Source of the DNA: Malikia spinosa
GTDB taxonomy: Bacteria > Pseudomonadota > Gammaproteobacteria > Burkholderiales > Burkholderiaceae_C
Direction of reading: 5' to 3'
NCBI RefSeq assembly: GCF_002980625.1
Contig: NZ_PVLR01000001.1
Location: 1 to 64,000 of the forward strand
Length of the DNA stretch: 64,000 bases
A program made the translations under genes and the position numbers. This document shows positions 8,467 through 18,278 of the stretch, piece by piece. Each line of letters opens with the position of its first letter. Positions within the stretch are counted from its first letter, which is position 1. Below the pieces are notes generated by a model, which worked only from the letters and a program-made list of their open reading frames with translations, was not told the DNA's origin and ran no database searches.

Positions 8467-8513
8467 CAGGTCCGACCAGGTGTCGTTGGCGTCACGCCGC
8501 GATGATGGACCTG
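8467..8513 (+). promoter_or_regulatory. Structured rpsB leader, candidate S2 autoregulatory element
   Basis: CAGGTCC (8467-8473) is perfectly complementary to GGACCTG (8507-8513), enclosing a second hairpin GGCG-TCA-CGCC (8488-8498). The structure ends 30 nt before the rpsB start. S2 represses rpsB-tsf translation through an mRNA leader in other proteobacteria. Whether this leader does so is inference from position and folding. Confidence 0.45.
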
Positions 8514-8543
8514 ATTTAAGCCCCAACCTCAGGAAATTTAACC

Positions 8544-9293
8544 ATGTCTATCTCCATGCGCGAAATGCTGGAAGCCGGTGTCCATTTCGGTCACCAAACC
8601 CGCTTCTGGAACCCCAAGATGGCTCCGTTCATCTTCGGTCACCGCAACAAGATCCACATCATCAACCTGGAAAAGACCCTCCCGCTGTTCGAGGAGGCTG
8701 CCAAGTTCGTGCGCCAGCTGACCGCCAATGGCGGCACCGTGCTGATGGTCGGTACCAAGCGCACCTCGCGCGACATCGTGTCCCTCGAAGCTGACCGCGC
8801 CGGCGTGCCTTACGTCGAGCAGCGCTGGCTCGGCGGCATGCTGACCAACTTCAAGACCGTCAAGACCTCGATCAAGCGCCTGAAGGACATGCAAGCTCAG
8901 AAAGAAGCCGGTCTGGAAAGCATGTCCAAGAAGGAACAGCTGACCTTCACCCGCGAGATCGAGAAGCTCGAGAAGGACATCGGCGGCATCCAGGACATGC
9001 CCGCTCTGCCGGACGCCATCTTCATCGTCGACGTCGGCTACCACAAGATCGCCGTGTCCGAAGCCAAGAAGCTGGGCATCCCGATGATCGGCATCGTCGA
9101 CACCAACCACTCGCCCGAAGGCATCGACTACGTGATCCCGGGTAACGACGACTCGGCCAAGGCTGTCGCCCTGTACGCTCGCGGCATCGCCGACGCGATC
9201 CTGGAAGGCCGTGCCAACGCCGGCGCCGACCTGGTCAAGACCGCTCAAGCCGATGCTGGCGACGAGTTCGTCGAAGTGCAAAACGCTGCCTGA
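8544..9293 (+). CDS. rpsB: 30S ribosomal protein S2
   Basis: A 249-residue S2 protein of normal length. The N terminus [23 protein letters not shown] and the [14 protein letters not shown] and [20 protein letters not shown] segments are diagnostic. S2 binds the 16S rRNA head region of the small subunit late in assembly. AGGAAA stands 8 bp before the ATG. It is followed by a strong terminator-like hairpin and tsf, the standard bacterial arrangement in which partial read-through sets the EF-Ts level. Codon use is highly biased, as expected for an abundant protein. Confidence 0.98.
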   Translation: MSISMREMLEAGVHFGHQTRFWNPKMAPFIFGHRNKIHIINLEKTLPLFEEAAKFVRQLTANGGTVLMVGTKRTSRDIVSLEADRAGVPYVEQRWLGGMLTNFKTVKTSIKRLKDMQAQKEAGLESMSKKEQLTFTREIEKLEKDIGGIQDMPALPDAIFIVDVGYHKIAVSEAKKLGIPMIGIVDTNHSPEGIDYVIPGNDDSAKAVALYARGIADAILEGRANAGADLVKTAQADAGDEFVEVQNAA

Positions 9294-9311
9294 AGCTGAG
9301 CACCCAAGTCG

Positions 9312-9338
9312 AAAAAGGGGCTCGAGAGCCCCTTTTTT
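9312..9338 (+). terminator. Intrinsic terminator/attenuator between rpsB and tsf
   Basis: AAAAAGGGGCT (9312-9322) pairs with AGCCCCTTTTT (9327-9337) around a CGAG loop, ending in six Ts. This is one of the strongest terminators in the window, yet tsf follows only 66 bp later with no obvious promoter. It probably acts as a partial attenuator. Confidence 0.85.
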
Positions 9339-9403
9339 GCAAGCAAATTTTCATCTGACAGTGCAACACTGGGTCCCACACTGGACTCGAACGGAGAAAT
9401 AAG

Positions 9404-10303
9404 ATGGCTGCAATCACCGCTAGCATGGTCGCCGAACTGCGCGCCAAGACCGACGCCCCGATGATGGAGTGCAAGAAGGCCCTGACCGAAGCCGAAGGCA
9501 ATATGGACAAGGCCGAAGAGATCCTGCGCGTCAAGCTGGGCAACAAGGCCGGCAAGGCCGCCAGCCGCGTCACCGCCGAAGGCGTGATCTCCAGCTTCAT
9601 CGACGGCACCACTGGCGCCCTGGTCGAGATCAACTGCGAAACCGACTTCGTCTCCAAGAACGACCTGTTCCTGGCCTTCTGCAACCAGGTCGCCGAGCTG
9701 GTCGTCAAGCACAACCCGGCTGACGTCGCCGCCATCGGTGAACTGCCGCTGACCCTGGAAAGCTTCGGCCCGACCGTGGAAGAAGTCCGCAAGGGCCTGA
9801 TCGGCAAGATCGGCGAGAACATGGCGATCCGTCGCTTCAAGCGCTACGCCGACGGTGGCCAGCTGGCCGCCTACCTGCACGGCGTTCGCATCGGCGTGAT
9901 GGTCGAGTTCGACGGCGAGCTGACCGCTGCCAAGGACACCGCGATGCACATCGCCGCCATGAAGCCGGTCTCGCTGTCGAGCGCCGACGTGCCGGCCGAG
10001 CTGGTCGCCAAGGAGCGCTCGGTCGCCGAAGCCAAGGCTGCCGAATCCGGCAAGCCGGCCGAGATCGCCGCCAAGATGATCGAAGGTTCGATCCAGAAGT
10101 ACCTGAAGGAAGTCTCGCTGCTGGACCAGGTCTTCGTCAAGGCCGCCGACGGCAAGCAGACCGTGGCTGCCTACCTGAAGTCCGCCAACACCAGCGTCAA
10201 GGGCTTCACGATGTTCGTCGTCGGCGAAGGCATCGAGAAGAAGGTCGACGACTTCGCCGCTGAAGTCGCCGCACAGGTCGCAGCCGCCACCCAGGGCGCC
10301 TGA
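9404..10303 (+). CDS. tsf: Elongation factor Ts
   Basis: A 299-residue EF-Ts, the guanine nucleotide exchange factor that reloads EF-Tu with GTP. The N-terminal UBA-like domain reads [34 protein letters not shown]. The core signature [13 protein letters not shown] lies near residues 75-90. GGAG precedes the ATG with good spacing. The gene sits between rpsB and pyrH as in most bacteria. A GC-rich hairpin with no U tract follows its stop. Confidence 0.98.
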   Translation: MAAITASMVAELRAKTDAPMMECKKALTEAEGNMDKAEEILRVKLGNKAGKAASRVTAEGVISSFIDGTTGALVEINCETDFVSKNDLFLAFCNQVAELVVKHNPADVAAIGELPLTLESFGPTVEEVRKGLIGKIGENMAIRRFKRYADGGQLAAYLHGVRIGVMVEFDGELTAAKDTAMHIAAMKPVSLSSADVPAELVAKERSVAEAKAAESGKPAEIAAKMIEGSIQKYLKEVSLLDQVFVKAADGKQTVAAYLKSANTSVKGFTMFVVGEGIEKKVDDFAAEVAAQVAAATQGA

Positions 10304-10371
10304 TACTGATCTGACCCGGTTTTCGGGGCGCTGTCGGCGAGATGCCGGCGCGACCCGAGCCGGGAAAATGC

Positions 10372-10399
10372 ACGGCCGGCCCTTCGCGGGGTCGGCCGT
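10372..10399 (+). other. GC-rich hairpin in the tsf-pyrH gap
   Basis: ACGGCCGGCCC (10372-10382) pairs with GGGTCGGCCGT (10389-10399) in an 11-bp stem with one G-T pair and a TTCGCG loop. No U run follows, so it is more likely an mRNA-stabilising or processing element than a terminator. A TAAAAT hexamer at 10416-10421 could be a weak -10 for pyrH but lacks a partner -35. Confidence 0.5.
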
Positions 10400-10443
10400 T
10401 GTCGCAATGAAGCCCTAAAATCCACCGGATATCAACGAGACCC

Positions 10444-11160
10444 ATGCTTATGCCTGCTTACAAGCGTATCCTGCTGAAACTTTCCGGCGAAGCCCTGATG
10501 GGCGATGACGCCTTTGGCATCAACCGCGCGACCATCGTGCGCATCGTCGAGGAGGTCGCTGAGGTCACCCGGCTTGGCGTGGAGGTGGCGGTTGTGATTG
10601 GCGGCGGCAACATCTTCCGCGGCGTGGCGGGCGGCTCGGTCGGCATGGACCGCGCCACGGCTGACTACATGGGCATGCTGGCGACGGTCATGAACTCGCT
10701 CGCGCTCGGCGACGCGTTCGAGAAGGCCGGCGTCAAGGCGCGCGTGATGTCCGCGATCGCGATCGACCAGGTGGTCGAGCCCTATGTCCGTCCCAAGGCC
10801 TTGCAGTACCTCGAAGAGGGCAAGGTGGTGGTGTTCGCTGCCGGTACCGGCAACCCCTTCTTCACCACCGATACCGCCGCGGCCCTGCGCGGTGCCGAGA
10901 TCGGTGCCGAGATCGTGCTCAAGGCAACCAAGGTCGACGGCATCTACACCGCCGATCCCAAGAAGGACCCGGCCGCCACGCTGTACACGAGCATCAGCTT
11001 CGACGAGGCGATCACGCGCCAGCTCGAGGTCATGGATGCGACTGCCTTCGCGCTCTGCCGCGACCAGAAGCTGCCGATCAAGGTCTTCAGCATCTTCAAG
11101 CCGGGCGCGCTGCACCGCGTCGTCATGGGTGCCGACGAAGGCACGCTGGTCCACGTCTGA
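10444..11160 (+). CDS. pyrH: Uridylate (UMP) kinase
   Basis: A 238-residue hexameric bacterial UMP kinase of the amino-acid kinase fold, converting UMP and ATP to UDP in pyrimidine nucleotide synthesis. [15 protein letters not shown] at the N terminus carries the phosphate-binding lysine and glycines; [28 protein letters not shown] and [13 protein letters not shown] are family signatures. The start could be ATG 10444 or the in-frame ATG two codons later; neither has a strong ribosome binding site. It lies between tsf and frr. It shares a pathway with carAB further along the window. Confidence 0.97.
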   Translation: MLMPAYKRILLKLSGEALMGDDAFGINRATIVRIVEEVAEVTRLGVEVAVVIGGGNIFRGVAGGSVGMDRATADYMGMLATVMNSLALGDAFEKAGVKARVMSAIAIDQVVEPYVRPKALQYLEEGKVVVFAAGTGNPFFTTDTAAALRGAEIGAEIVLKATKVDGIYTADPKKDPAATLYTSISFDEAITRQLEVMDATAFALCRDQKLPIKVFSIFKPGALHRVVMGADEGTLVHV

Positions 11161-11189
11161 TCTAGCAACACAGTAGCAAGAGGTTCAAG

Positions 11190-11750
11190 ATGGCATTGTC
11201 TGAAATCAAGAAAAACGCCGAACACAAGATGAACGCTTCGCTCGAAGCGCTCAAGAACAATCTGGCCAAGGTCCGCACCGGCCGCGCCAACCCGCAGCTG
11301 CTTGACACCATCCAGGTCGAGTACTGGGGCTCGATGGTGCCGATGTCGCAGGTCGCCAACCTGACCCTGCTCGACGCGCGCACCATTGGCGTCGCGCCGT
11401 GGGAAAAGGGCATGGGCGCCAAGATCGAGAAGGCGATCCGCGAGTCCGACCTGGGCCTGAATCCGGCCTCGCAGGGCGACCTGATCCGGGTGCCGATTCC
11501 GGCCATGACCGAGGAGCGCCGCAAGGAGATGACCAAGGTCGTGCGTGGCGAGGGCGAGCATGCCAAGGTCGCCGTGCGCAACTTGCGCCGCGACGCCAAC
11601 GAGGCGGTCAAGAAGCTGGTCAAGGACAAGCTGGCCTCCGAGGACGACGAGCGCCGCAGCACCGAAGAGATCCAGAAGCTGACCGACCGCATGATCGCCG
11701 AAGTCGACAAGGTCATCGCGTCCAAGGAACAGGACCTGATGGCCTTCTGA
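11190..11750 (+). CDS. frr: Ribosome recycling factor
   Basis: A 186-residue RRF, which with EF-G splits post-termination ribosomes. Length is normal (185). [32 protein letters not shown] and [31 protein letters not shown] are conserved segments of the three-helix and beta-barrel domains. AGAGG lies 8 bp before the ATG. It sits 29 bp after pyrH and 35 bp before uppS in the same unit. Confidence 0.98.
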   Translation: MALSEIKKNAEHKMNASLEALKNNLAKVRTGRANPQLLDTIQVEYWGSMVPMSQVANLTLLDARTIGVAPWEKGMGAKIEKAIRESDLGLNPASQGDLIRVPIPAMTEERRKEMTKVVRGEGEHAKVAVRNLRRDANEAVKKLVKDKLASEDDERRSTEEIQKLTDRMIAEVDKVIASKEQDLMAF

Positions 11751-11785
11751 GGCCGTTTCAGGCATATCGACCCAGACTCTCCTGC

Positions 11786-12526
11786 ATGTTCAAGCCAAAA
11801 GCCGTCAAGTCTCCCGCCGCCATGCCCCGGCATGTCGCCATCGTCATGGACGGCAACGGCCGTTGGGCCAAGAAGCGCTTCCTGCCCAGGTTGGCCGGGC
11901 ATCGGCAAGGCTACGAGTCGCTGCGTCGCATGGTCGACCTGTGCCTGCAGCGCGGCATCGAGGTGCTGACGGTGTTTGCCTTCTCGTCCGAGAACTGGAA
12001 GCGTCCGGTCGAGGAGGTCTCGGGCCTGATGGATCTGCTGGTCAAGGGCCTGATGCGCGAGGTGCCCAAGCTCGGCGAGCAGGGCGTGCGCATGGAGTTT
12101 CCGGGCGAGCGCCAGGGCCTGTCCGAGCTGGTCCGCTCCAGCCTGGAGCAGGCGCGCGCGCAGACTGCGTGCAACGACCGGTTGGTGCTCAACATCTGCT
12201 TCAACTATGGCGGACGCTGGGACATCGTGCAGGCCGCGCAGCAGCTGGCCTTGCGCGGCGAAGCCATCACCGAGGCTTCGCTCGCGGCGGCGCTGTCGAT
12301 GGCCCAGGTGCCGGACCCCGATCTGGTGATCCGCACCGGCGGCGAGCAGCGCATCAGCAACTTCATGCTCTGGCAGTCGGCCTATTCCGAATTCTATTTT
12401 TCCGACAAGCTCTGGCCGGATTTCGATGCGGCCGAGTTCGACCGCGCGCTGGCCTGCTACGCCGGCCGCGAGCGCCGCTTCGGTCTGATCTCGGAGCAGC
12501 TTGCTGCTTCATCCGACGCGGCCTGA
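11786..12526 (+). CDS. uppS: Isoprenyl transferase / undecaprenyl diphosphate synthase
   Basis: A 246-residue cis-prenyltransferase making the C55 lipid carrier for peptidoglycan and LPS from FPP and IPP. Motif I VAIVMDGNGRWAKKR holds the catalytic D22; FSSENWKRP and DLVIRTGGEQRISNFMLWQ complete the active site. The open frame runs upstream into frr, but the ATG at 11786 gives the family N terminus. No Shine-Dalgarno is visible, so translation may depend on upstream ribosomes. It supplies the envelope pathway together with cdsA 4 bp downstream. Confidence 0.95.
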   Translation: MFKPKAVKSPAAMPRHVAIVMDGNGRWAKKRFLPRLAGHRQGYESLRRMVDLCLQRGIEVLTVFAFSSENWKRPVEEVSGLMDLLVKGLMREVPKLGEQGVRMEFPGERQGLSELVRSSLEQARAQTACNDRLVLNICFNYGGRWDIVQAAQQLALRGEAITEASLAAALSMAQVPDPDLVIRTGGEQRISNFMLWQSAYSEFYFSDKLWPDFDAAEFDRALACYAGRERRFGLISEQLAASSDAA

Positions 12527-12530
12527 TCCC

Positions 12531-13364
12531 ATGCTCAAGCAAAGAATCATCACCGCCTTGCTGATGCTGGCGGTCCTGCTGCCGGCTCTTTTTCATTCCG
12601 ATCCCCGGCCTTTCTGCCTGCTCACGCTGCTGCTGATCGTCGCGGGCGGCTGGGAATGGGGTCGGCTCAACGGTCTGGCCTTTGGCGCCGCGCTGGCCTG
12701 TGGTCTTGGACTTGGAGCCTTGCTCGGGCTGGCCTGGTGGCAGTTCGATCTGGCGCAAGCGCAGCCGCTGCTGTGGCAGGTCACGGGCATTTTCTGGCTG
12801 GTCGCCGCACCGCTGCTGCTGCGCGCCGGTGTCGCCGGCTGGCCCCGCATTGCGCCGGCATTGCGCCTGTGCATCGGACTGACCCTGATCGGGCTGGCCT
12901 GGTGGGCGATGGCGCAGGCGCGGGTCCAGGGCGTCGCGCTGCTGCTGTCGATCATGGCGCTGGTCTGGACCGCTGACATCGCGGCCTATTTCGGCGGCAA
13001 GGCCTTTGGCCGGCGCAAGCTCGCGCCGAGCATCAGCCCCGGCAAGAGCTGGGCTGGCGTCTACAGCGGCGCCATTGGCGTGCTGCTGCTGGCCGCTTGC
13101 TGGACCTGGGCCGAGCAGCGCTATGGCACGCCAGGCGCCAGCCTCTACGGCCGGCTCTGGGCCATGGGGCCGCTGGCCATGCTCGGCGCCCTGTTGCTGC
13201 TGACCGCGATGAGCGTCTGCGGCGACCTGATCGAGTCGCTGGTCAAGCGCAGCGCGGGCGTCAAGGACTCGAGCCAGCTGCTGCCGGGCCATGGCGGCGT
13301 GCTCGACCGGGTCGACGCGCTGCTGCCGGTGCTGCCGCTGGGCATGATGCTGGCCACCCTCTAA
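12531..13364 (+). CDS. cdsA: Phosphatidate cytidylyltransferase
   Basis: A 277-residue integral membrane enzyme making CDP-diacylglycerol from phosphatidate and CTP, the branch point of phospholipid synthesis. At least seven hydrophobic segments are visible. The CDP-alcohol cytidylyltransferase signature is present near the C terminus: SLVKRSAGVKDSSQLLPGHGG followed by DRVD. The start at 12531 (MLKQRIITALLML) is preferred over an upstream in-frame ATG inside uppS because it begins at the first membrane segment. It lies 4 bp after the uppS stop and 18 bp before dxr. Confidence 0.95.
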   Translation: MLKQRIITALLMLAVLLPALFHSDPRPFCLLTLLLIVAGGWEWGRLNGLAFGAALACGLGLGALLGLAWWQFDLAQAQPLLWQVTGIFWLVAAPLLLRAGVAGWPRIAPALRLCIGLTLIGLAWWAMAQARVQGVALLLSIMALVWTADIAAYFGGKAFGRRKLAPSISPGKSWAGVYSGAIGVLLLAACWTWAEQRYGTPGASLYGRLWAMGPLAMLGALLLLTAMSVCGDLIESLVKRSAGVKDSSQLLPGHGGVLDRVDALLPVLPLGMMLATL

Positions 13365-13382
13365 TACCTCCGGAAACCGTCC

Positions 13383-14579
13383 ATGCACCTTACTTCCACG
13401 CCGATGCGCCAGCGCCTGACGGTGCTCGGTTCCACCGGCTCCATCGGCAAGAACACCTTGGACGTGGCCGCGCGCCATCCGGAGCGTTTCGAGGTCTATG
13501 CGCTCAGCGCCTCGACCCAGGTCGAGCTGCTGCTGGCGCAATGCGCCCAGTTCAAGCCGCGCTATGCCGTCATGGCCTCGCCCGCGCATGCGGCGCTGCT
13601 GCGCCAGCGCCTCGCGGCCGAGGGCCTGGCCACCGAGGTGCTGTCGGGCCCGGCAGCCCTGTCCGAGATCAGCTCGCTGCCCGAGGTCGATGCCGTGATG
13701 GCGGCGATTGTCGGCGCGGCCGGTCTCGAACCCTGCCTGGCCGCTGCGCGCGCCGGCAAGAAGCTGCTGCTGGCCAACAAGGAAGCGCTGGTCGTTGGCG
13801 GCGAATTCTTCATGCAGGCGGTGCGCGAGGGCGGCGCCACGCTGCTGCCGATCGACAGCGAGCATTCGGCGATCTTCCAGTCACTGCCCGAGGATGCCTC
13901 GACCTGGGACTTGCGGGTCGAGAAGATCATCCTGACCGCCTCGGGCGGACCGTTTCGCAGCCGCGACCCGCTGACGTTGGCCAAGGTCACGCCCGACGAG
14001 GCCTGCGCCCACCCGAACTGGGTCATGGGCCGCAAGATCTCGGTCGATTCGGCGACCATGATGAACAAGGCGCTCGAGGTGATCGAGGCGCGCTACCTGT
14101 TCGGCCTGCCGCCCGAGCGCATCGAGGTCGTGATCCACCCGCAGAGCGTGCTGCACTCGATGGTGCAGTACCGCGACCGTTCGGTCGTGGCCCAGCTGGG
14201 CACGCCGGACATGCGGGTGCCGATCGCCTACGGCCTGAGCTGGCCGCAGCGCATCGAATCGGGCGCCGAGGCGCTGGATTTCGCGCGCATGAGCGCGCTG
14301 ACCTTCGAGCCGGCCGATCCGGCCCGCTTTCCCGGCCTGTTCCTGGCCTGGGAGGCCTTGCGCGCCGTGCCGGGCACGACGGCGGTGCTCAATGCCGCCA
14401 ACGAGATCGCGGTGGCGGCCTTCCTGGAGGGCCGGCTGCGCTTCGACCAGATCCATCAGGTCAACCGCGCCACGCTCGAGCATTACCAGCCCGCAGCGCC
14501 GCATGGCCTCGATGACCTGCTCGCGATCGACGCCCGGGCCCGTGCCTTGGCGGCCGAGCGCGTGGCGCATTGCCACTGA
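13383..14579 (+). CDS. dxr: 1-deoxy-D-xylulose 5-phosphate reductoisomerase
   Basis: A 398-residue enzyme of the non-mevalonate isoprenoid pathway converting DXP to MEP with NADPH. The dinucleotide motif GSTGSIG lies at residues 16-22, [13 protein letters not shown] at ~128-140, and the metal-binding D158-S-E160 in the [15 protein letters not shown] segment. The C-terminal WGRK-type helix bundle ([16 protein letters not shown]) is intact. It feeds IPP to uppS two genes upstream. ATG 13404 is an alternative start seven codons in. Confidence 0.97.
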   Translation: MHLTSTPMRQRLTVLGSTGSIGKNTLDVAARHPERFEVYALSASTQVELLLAQCAQFKPRYAVMASPAHAALLRQRLAAEGLATEVLSGPAALSEISSLPEVDAVMAAIVGAAGLEPCLAAARAGKKLLLANKEALVVGGEFFMQAVREGGATLLPIDSEHSAIFQSLPEDASTWDLRVEKIILTASGGPFRSRDPLTLAKVTPDEACAHPNWVMGRKISVDSATMMNKALEVIEARYLFGLPPERIEVVIHPQSVLHSMVQYRDRSVVAQLGTPDMRVPIAYGLSWPQRIESGAEALDFARMSALTFEPADPARFPGLFLAWEALRAVPGTTAVLNAANEIAVAAFLEGRLRFDQIHQVNRATLEHYQPAAPHGLDDLLAIDARARALAAERVAHCH

Positions 14580-14588
14580 GCCCCGGTC

Positions 14589-15953
14589 ATGCTGACCCTG
14601 CTCGCCTTTGTTGCTGCCCTGGCGCTGCTGATCGCCGTCCACGAATGGGGTCACTACCGGATGGCACTGGCTTGCGGTGTCAAGGTGCTGCGCTTTTCGA
14701 TCGGTTTCGGCCCGGTCCTGCTGCGCTGGCAGGGGCGTAGCGGCACCGAGTTCACGCTCTGCCTGCTGCCGCTGGGCGGCTATGTGCGCATGCTCGACGA
14801 GCGCGAGGCCGAGGTGTCGCCTCAGGAGCGCCATCTGGCCTTCAATACCCAGCCGCTGCGCGCGCGCGCGGCCATCGTCGCGGCCGGTCCGCTGGCCAAC
14901 CTGGTGCTTGCCGTCTTGCTGTATGCGGCGGTGTCCTGGATCGGCCAGCCGCAGGCCCGTGCCGTGCTGTCCGAGCCGGCGGTCGGCACGCTGGCGGCGC
15001 AGGCCGGCCTGCGCAGCGGCCAGTGGGTGCAGCGCCTGAGCGCCGACGGCGAGCCGGAGCAGGAGGTCGAGTCCTTCGATCAGTTGCGCTGGGTCTTGAC
15101 CGAGGCCGCGCTGTCGGGCCAGGACCTGACGCTGTGGGCCGGCTCGGCGCCGGAGTCGGCTGCGGACGAATACCGCCTGCCGCTGTCGATGCTGGGGCCG
15201 GTCGAGTCAGCCGATGTCGAGCTGTTCGCCCGCATCGGCATCGTCGCGCCCTGGTCGGCACCGGTGCTGGGCGAGCTGCTCGAGCAGGGGGTGGCTGCGC
15301 GTGCCGGCTTGCAGGCCGGCGACCGGGTGCTCAGCGTGGACGGCCTGGTCGTGCGCGATGCGCAGCAGTTGCGCCAGCTCATCAGGACCGGCCTGGACCG
15401 CCAGGGCAATGGCCTGGCGCAGACCTGGGTGCTCGAGCGCCGGGGCAACCGGCTGGAATTGACCGTGCGGCCCGAGCCGCAGGGCGAGGGCCCGCAACGG
15501 GTCGGGCGCATCGGCGCCTTCGTCGGCACGCCGCCCGAGACGGTGACCCTGCAGGAGGATTTCCTCGGCGGCCTGCTGCAGGGCCTGCGTCGCACCGGCG
15601 AGGTCGCCAGCCTGACCCTGGGCATGATGGGTCGCATGGTGGTGGGCCTGGCCTCGCTCGACAACTTGAGCGGTCCGATCTCGATTGCCGAATATGCCGG
15701 CAAGTCGGCCAGCCTGGGCGGCGTGGCCTACCTGTCCTTCCTGGCCCTGATCAGCGTCAGCTTGGGCGTGCTCAACCTGCTGCCGCTGCCGGTCCTTGAC
15801 GGCGGTCACCTGTTGTATTATCTGATCGAGGGCGTGACCGGCCGCCCCATCCCCGAACAATGGCTGGAACGGCTGCAGCGCGCCGGAATGGCCCTGTTGC
15901 TGGCGCTCATGAGCGTGGCCGTTTTCAATGACATCGCCCGACTGTTGGGCTGA
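14589..15953 (+). CDS. rseP: RIP metalloprotease RseP (site-2 protease)
   Basis: A 454-residue intramembrane zinc protease. The HEWGH motif (H18, H22) lies in the first membrane segment; the third metal ligand lies in LPLPVLDGGHLLYY near residue 400. Two PDZ-like domains fill the periplasmic region (~125-310). By homology it cleaves the anti-sigma factor RseA in the sigmaE envelope-stress pathway and clears remnant signal peptides. It sits 9 bp after dxr and 12 bp before bamA, the usual arrangement linking envelope stress to outer-membrane assembly. Confidence 0.96.
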   Translation: MLTLLAFVAALALLIAVHEWGHYRMALACGVKVLRFSIGFGPVLLRWQGRSGTEFTLCLLPLGGYVRMLDEREAEVSPQERHLAFNTQPLRARAAIVAAGPLANLVLAVLLYAAVSWIGQPQARAVLSEPAVGTLAAQAGLRSGQWVQRLSADGEPEQEVESFDQLRWVLTEAALSGQDLTLWAGSAPESAADEYRLPLSMLGPVESADVELFARIGIVAPWSAPVLGELLEQGVAARAGLQAGDRVLSVDGLVVRDAQQLRQLIRTGLDRQGNGLAQTWVLERRGNRLELTVRPEPQGEGPQRVGRIGAFVGTPPETVTLQEDFLGGLLQGLRRTGEVASLTLGMMGRMVVGLASLDNLSGPISIAEYAGKSASLGGVAYLSFLALISVSLGVLNLLPLPVLDGGHLLYYLIEGVTGRPIPEQWLERLQRAGMALLLALMSVAVFNDIARLLG

Positions 15954-15965
15954 AATCCTGTTTCC

Positions 15966-18278
15966 ATGAAGAACTCCCTTTTCCGCATGCGCTCGGTTGC
16001 CATGGGCGCGATCGTTTCCTCCTTGGTCGCCGCCTTGCCGGCCTGGGCCGTTGCGCCGTTCCAGCTGCGCGACATCCGCCTCGAGGGCCTGCAGCGGGTC
16101 GAGCCCGGCACCGTGTTTGCCTCGCTGCCGTTTCGCGTCGGCGACCAGTACAGCGACGACAAGGGCACGGCCGCGATCCGCGCCCTGTTCGGCCTGGGCC
16201 TGTTCTCGGACGTGCGGCTGCAGGTCAATGGTGACGAGCTGGTCGTGATCGTCGAGGAGCGTCCGACCGTGGCCGAGGTCGGCTTCACCGGCGTCAAGGA
16301 GTTCGACGCCGAGGTGCTCAAGAAGGCGCTGCGCGACATCGGCCTGGCCGATGGTCGCCCGTTCGACCGTGCGCTGGCCGACCGCGCCGAGCAGGAGCTC
16401 AAGCGCCAGTACCTGACCCGCAGCCTCTACGGCGCGCAGGTCACGGCGACCGCCACGCCGATCGAGCGCAACCGCGTCAACGTCAACTTCAACGTGGTCG
16501 AGGGCGACATCGCCAAGATCAAGGAAATCCGCATCGTCGGCAACCAGGCCTTCAGCGACAGTACGCTGCGCGGCCTGTTCGACCTCGATACCGGCGGCTG
16601 GCTGAGCTGGTACACCAAGAGCGACCGCTACTCGCGCACCAAGCTCAACGCCGACCTCGAGACACTGCGCAGCTACTACCTGTCGCGCGGCTACCTCGAG
16701 TTCCGCATCGATTCGACCCAGGTCGCGATCGCGCCCGACAAGGACGCGATGTCGATCACGGTCAACGTGACCGAGGGTCAGCGCTACGTGGTCTCGAGCA
16801 TCCAGCTCGAGGGCGACTACCTCGGCAAGGAAGCTGAGTTCAAGTCCCTGGTCGCGATCAAGGCCGGCCAGCCCTACAACGCCGAGGACGTGGCGCAGAC
16901 CACCAAGGCCTTCACCGAGTATTTCGGCGGCTTTGGCTACGCCTTTGCCCGCGTCGAGGCCAAGCCGCAGATCGATCGCGTCAGCAACCGTGTCGCGCTG
17001 GTGCTCAGCGCCCAGCCGTCGCGCCGCGCCTATGTGCGCCGCATCAGCGTCGAGGGCAACAACCGCACCCGCGACGAGGTGATCCGGCGCGAGTTCCGCC
17101 AGCTCGAGTCGGCCTGGTACGACAGCGACCGCATCAAGCTCTCGCGCGACCGCGTCGACCGCCTGGGCTTCTTCACCCAGGTCGCGGTCGATACGGTCGA
17201 GGTGCCGGACGCGCCGGATCAGGTCGACTTGGTGGTCAGCGTGATGGAAAAGCCGACCGGCAACCTGACGCTGGGCGCCGGTTTCTCGCAGGCCGAGAAG
17301 CTCTCCTTGATCGCGGGCATCCAGCAGGAAAACCTGTTCGGTTCGGGCAACTACCTGGGCCTGAACGTCAACACCAGCAAGTACAACCGCCAGCTGTCGC
17401 TGACCACGACCGACCCGTACTTCACGCCCGAGGGCATCTCGCGCACTGTTGACCTGTACTACCGCACCAGCCAGCCGCTCGACACGCAGGAAGGCAACTA
17501 CAAGCTGACCACGCCGGGTGTGGCGGTGCGCTTTGGCGTGCCGTTCTCCGAGACCGACACGGTCTACTTCGGCGCCGGCATCGAGCAGACCAAGATCGAT
17601 CCGGGCAACGGCATGCCGCTGGCCTACAACGACTACATCGCCAACTTCGGCGACTCGCCGACCTCGGTGCCGCTGACGGTGGGCTGGGGCCGTGACACGC
17701 GCGACAGCGCGCTGGTGCCGAGCACCGGCCGTCTGCAGCGCGTCAACGGCGAGCTCGGCATCGCGGGCGACACCCGCTACGCCAAGGCCAACTACCAGTT
17801 CCAGCAGTACATCCCGCTGAACAAGAAGTTCACGCTGGCCTTCAATGCCGAGGCCGGCTGGGGCGAGGGCCTGTCGGGCAAGCCGTTCCCGCTGTTCAAG
17901 AACTTCTATGGTGGCGGCCTGGGTTCGGTGCGCGGCTTCGAGCAGGGCACGCTGGGCGGCAAGTCGTCGATCGTCGGTGGCACCACCATGGCCAATATCG
18001 GCGGCACCCGCAAGATGGTGCTCAACACCGAGGTGATCGCGCCGTTCCCGGGGGCCGGCAACGACCGCACGCTGCGCCTGTACGGCTTCTTCGACATCGG
18101 CAACATCTACGCCGAGGGCGAGAAAGTCGATTTCGCCAACCTGCGCGCCTCGACCGGCGTCGGCATCAGCTGGATTTCGCCCATCGGCCCGCTTAGAATC
18201 GCCTATGCCCGTCCGGTGCGCAAGCAGGACGACGACAAGACCCAGAGCATCCAATTCCAGATCGGGACTTCTTTCTGA
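15966..18278 (+). CDS. bamA: Outer membrane protein assembly factor BamA
   Basis: A 770-residue Omp85 protein, the core of the Bam insertase. A signal peptide (cleavage after AWA near residue 28) is followed by five POTRA domains (~30-430) and a 16-strand barrel (~440-770) ending in an aromatic C-terminal residue (IQFQIGTSF). GGGLGSVRGFEQGTLGG near 650 is the conserved VRGF lid-lock motif. Its stop overlaps the skp start by one base. A second Bam component, bamD, lies at 57753-58568. Confidence 0.98.
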   Translation: MKNSLFRMRSVAMGAIVSSLVAALPAWAVAPFQLRDIRLEGLQRVEPGTVFASLPFRVGDQYSDDKGTAAIRALFGLGLFSDVRLQVNGDELVVIVEERPTVAEVGFTGVKEFDAEVLKKALRDIGLADGRPFDRALADRAEQELKRQYLTRSLYGAQVTATATPIERNRVNVNFNVVEGDIAKIKEIRIVGNQAFSDSTLRGLFDLDTGGWLSWYTKSDRYSRTKLNADLETLRSYYLSRGYLEFRIDSTQVAIAPDKDAMSITVNVTEGQRYVVSSIQLEGDYLGKEAEFKSLVAIKAGQPYNAEDVAQTTKAFTEYFGGFGYAFARVEAKPQIDRVSNRVALVLSAQPSRRAYVRRISVEGNNRTRDEVIRREFRQLESAWYDSDRIKLSRDRVDRLGFFTQVAVDTVEVPDAPDQVDLVVSVMEKPTGNLTLGAGFSQAEKLSLIAGIQQENLFGSGNYLGLNVNTSKYNRQLSLTTTDPYFTPEGISRTVDLYYRTSQPLDTQEGNYKLTTPGVAVRFGVPFSETDTVYFGAGIEQTKIDPGNGMPLAYNDYIANFGDSPTSVPLTVGWGRDTRDSALVPSTGRLQRVNGELGIAGDTRYAKANYQFQQYIPLNKKFTLAFNAEAGWGEGLSGKPFPLFKNFYGGGLGSVRGFEQGTLGGKSSIVGGTTMANIGGTRKMVLNTEVIAPFPGAGNDRTLRLYGFFDIGNIYAEGEKVDFANLRASTGVGISWISPIGPLRIAYARPVRKQDDDKTQSIQFQIGTSF

